Made by a program: the position numbers and the translations under genes
Part shown: in pieces, positions 5,732 to 6,790 of the stretch
Position numbering within the stretch: the first letter of the stretch is position 1
Layout of the letters: each line of letters begins with the position of its first letter
Assembly: GCA_003168295.1 (NCBI GenBank)
Contig: PMST01000122.1
Location: forward strand, 1-6,790
DNA from: Actinomycetota bacterium
GTDB lineage: Bacteria; Actinomycetota; Actinomycetes; Streptosporangiales; Streptosporangiaceae
Direction: 5' to 3'
Length of the DNA: 6,790 nucleotides
The notes under the pieces: generated by a model
What the model was told of the DNA's origin: nothing
Database searches by the model: none
The model's input: only the letters and a program-made list of their open reading frames with translations

Positions 5732-5759
5732 CGCAGGTCAGACACCATTTTCGCAGGTC
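5732..5759. repeat. 8-bp direct repeat CGCAGGTC, 20 bp apart
   Basis: CGCAGGTC occurs at 5732-5739 and 5752-5759, two helical turns apart. It lies in the 110-bp gap between the tRNA-like relic and the DUF1707 start. It may be a regulator site for the DUF1707 gene, or chance. No clear -10/-35 pair was seen in this gap. Confidence 0.3.
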
Positions 5760-5764
5760 CGGAG

Positions 5765-5809
5765 CGGAGGGCATGGGATTCGAACCCACGGGTGACACAA
5801 TGGTTTTCC
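5765..5809 (-). pseudogene. tRNA-Ser-like 3' fragment (tRNA relic)
   Basis: On the minus strand the sequence ends like a bacterial tRNA: a T arm with stem GTGGG/CCCAT around the loop TTCGAAT (5773-5789), an acceptor 3' strand GCCCTCC (5766-5772) and a discriminator G (5765) as in tRNA-Ser. Upstream, GAAAACCATTGTGTCACC resembles the anticodon-stem 3' side and variable arm of actinobacterial tRNA-Ser(UGA), with part of the long variable arm missing. The anticodon and its 5' stem are absent. Further upstream AGAGGGC (5828-5834) pairs with 6 of 7 acceptor bases and is followed by TG, so the relic may span 5765-5834 and include the recX stop codon. It is probably not a working tRNA. Such 3' fragments typically mark integration sites of mobile elements or old rearrangements. 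No CCA is encoded. Confidence 0.65.
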
Positions 5810-5824
5810 GCGCCTTCGGCGGTC

Positions 5825-6448
5825 TCAGCCCTCTGGGATCTCGTCCTCTGGAAGCTCGTCCTCCGGGGCGATATATGGTTCGGCATCCAGGTCGATGACG
5901 TCGGCCGCACCTTCCTGCTGCATGACCTCCCTGATCAGCCTGAACGCCAGGCCAGGTGGGTAGCCCTTGCGGGCGAGCAGGCTCGCCGTCCGCCGGGCCC
6001 GGGCCTCGGGGGACTGTCCGCGGGTGCTGGCCAGCTTCTGCTCGACCAGGCGCCGGGCGGTGGCGGCTTCCTGCTCGGGGCCGAGGGTGTCGACGGCCTC
6101 GCGGATTTCCTCGCTGTCGACGCCTCGGCGCCTGAGCTCGGCGGACAGTGACCGCCGAGACAGGCCGCGGCTATGGTGCCGGGACTCCACCCAGGCGCGC
6201 GCGAACGACGCGTCGTCGATCAGGCCGGCGTCGGCGAACCGGCTCAGCACGGCCTCGGCGGCATCGTCGGGCACGCCGCGGCGCCGCAACGCCTGCGCCA
6301 GCTGAGCCCGGGTCCGGGGCTCAGCCGTCAGCAGCCGCAGGCAGATCTGCCGAGCCCGGGTTTCAGGATCACCGGAACGGGTTTCAGGGCCACGCGCCCC
6401 GGCTTCGGCCTCGGACGATGACCCTGAAACCCACTCACCAGCAGCCAC
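5825..6448 (-). CDS. recX: Regulatory protein RecX
   Basis: RecX binds the RecA filament and in most species limits its extension and recombinase activity. The 207-residue product fits the family, which is built of small helix-bundle repeats. About 30 leading residues rich in Glu, Gly and Ser are followed by ARQICLRLLTAEPRTRAQLA (32-51), QALRRRGVPDDAAEAVLSRF (52-71), the conserved core GLIDDASFARAWVESR (75-90) with GLSRRSLSAELRRRGV (95-110), and a third unit LLARKGYPPGLAFRLIREV (157-175). The tail is very acidic and ends at a TGA that may belong to a tRNA-like relic, so the final residues (PEDELPEDEIPEG) may be recent. Start is GTG 6446-6448 with a weak purine-rich site. The gene begins 15 bp after recA, so it is co-transcribed with it. 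An inverted repeat at 6379-6432 lies just inside the start. Confidence 0.93.
   Translation of the reverse strand: MAAGEWVSGSSSEAEAGARGPETRSGDPETRARQICLRLLTAEPRTRAQLAQALRRRGVPDDAAEAVLSRFADAGLIDDASFARAWVESRHHSRGLSRRSLSAELRRRGVDSEEIREAVDTLGPEQEAATARRLVEQKLASTRGQSPEARARRTASLLARKGYPPGLAFRLIREVMQQEGAADVIDLDAEPYIAPEDELPEDEIPEG
6358..6432. repeat. 11-bp inverted repeat plus a third copy at the start of recX
   Basis: GGGTTTCAGGG (6379-6389) and CCCTGAAACCC (6422-6432) are perfect complements 32 nt apart. A third copy, GGGTTTCAGG, lies at 6358-6367 in the same orientation as the first. In the recA-recX transcript the arm nearest the start codon (begins 16 nt after it) can pair with either of two downstream arms, which encode the repeated peptide PETR. 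The fold could slow recX translation or cause partial termination after recA. Confidence 0.6.
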
Positions 6449-6463
6449 TTCTTTTCAGCTTGG

Positions 6464-6790
6464 CTAGACCGTTATGGCGGGTGCTACCGCAGCCACCCTA
6501 GGACCAGATCCGTTGCCGCGGCCAGCGGATCCGTTGCCGTTGCCATTTCCGCTGCCGTTGCTGTTTCCGTTACTTGGCGGCGCGGCGGCTTCCGCGTCCA
6601 GGCGCGGCCCGATGCCGAGCTTCTCCTTGATCTGCTTCTCGATCTCGTTGGCCAGGTCCGGATTCTCCCGCAGGAAACTACGGGCGTTCTCCTTGCCCTG
6701 GCCGAGCTGGTCACCGTTGTAGGTGTACCAGGCACCCGACTTGCGCACGATCCCCTGCTCTACGCCGAGGTCGATCAGGCTGCCTTCCCG
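6464..6790 (-). CDS. recA: Recombinase RecA, C-terminal part
   Basis: The last 108 codons of recA are present and the rest lies beyond the right edge. RecA forms filaments on single-stranded DNA, drives strand exchange and triggers LexA self-cleavage. Visible are the end of the core and the C-terminal domain: [54 protein letters not shown] and [13 protein letters not shown], all close to standard RecA. The tail is unusual: after AAAPPS it runs into 24 residues made almost only of Asn, Gly and Ser (6503-6574) and ends [10 protein letters not shown], where many RecA proteins have a short acidic tail. The stop TAG (6464-6466) lies 15 bp before recX. Confidence 0.97.
   Translation of the reverse strand, partial: REGSLIDLGVEQGIVRKSGAWYTYNGDQLGQGKENARSFLRENPDLANEIEKQIKEKLGIGPRLDAEAAAPPSNGNSNGSGNGNGNGSAGRGNGSGPRVAAVAPAITV
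6503..6574. repeat. low-complexity hexamer-like repeat encoding the RecA Asn/Gly/Ser tail
   Basis: This 72-bp tract is built of degenerate ccgttg-like hexamers. On the minus strand it encodes [16 protein letters not shown] followed by AGRGNGSG. It includes a perfect 12-bp direct repeat, GATCCGTTGCCG, at 6507-6518 and 6528-6539. It probably grew by slippage, always in units of three bases. Confidence 0.75.

Noticed and set aside
5765..5834. Functional tRNA-Ser gene
   Set aside because: The anticodon and the 5' side of its stem are missing and the variable arm is too short, so it is listed as a relic.
6148..6501. Plus-strand open frame opposite recX
   Set aside because: It is antisense to recX and very Arg-rich, typical of shadow translation.
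1..6790. CRISPR array, insertion sequence or prophage genes
   Set aside because: There are no regularly spaced repeats, transposase or integrase sequences, or paired terminal repeats around a gene.

Overview
The window reads as chromosomal DNA of a high-GC actinobacterium. The gene order recA-recX-rny, the DUF1707 membrane protein and the GTG starts suggest a Streptosporangiales-like actinomycete, but that placement is an inference from recalled synteny and protein style. Every gene I can support is on the minus strand, so transcription runs from the right edge to the left.

Right to left: (1) the C-terminal 108 residues of RecA (6464-6790), with an unusual Asn/Gly/Ser-rich tail; (2) recX (5825-6448), 15 bp downstream, with an 11-bp inverted repeat just inside its start; (3) a decayed tRNA-Ser-like sequence (5765-5809, possibly to 5834) touching the recX stop; (4) a DUF1707 two-helix membrane protein (4957-5654) whose frame is broken at a (CCCG)4 tract, where one extra repeat unit would restore it; (5) about 630 bp without a convincing gene (4327-4956), holding several strong hairpins; (6) rny, encoding membrane-anchored RNase Y (2737-4326, GTG start); (7) a 396-bp spacer (2341-2736) containing a 37.5% GC stretch (2401-2520) with promoter-like sequences and a perfect 12-bp palindrome; (8) a kaiC-like gene (601-2340), kaiB (263-604, overlapping by ATGA) and the first 77 codons of a PAS-type sensor kinase (1-233), apparently one operon.

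The core part (recA, recX, rny) serves DNA repair and RNA turnover. The accessory part is a KaiC-KaiB-sensor kinase set with no kaiA in view. The KaiC has two complete RecA-like ATPase domains and a C-terminal predicted coiled coil. The second of the two neighbouring phosphosites is Ala instead of Thr. This resembles the KaiA-independent KaiBC timers or stress modules of non-cyanobacteria more than the cyanobacterial oscillator, and the adjacent kinase is a natural output candidate. The clearest leads are this module, the tetranucleotide-repeat frameshift in the DUF1707 gene and the tRNA-Ser relic at the recX stop.
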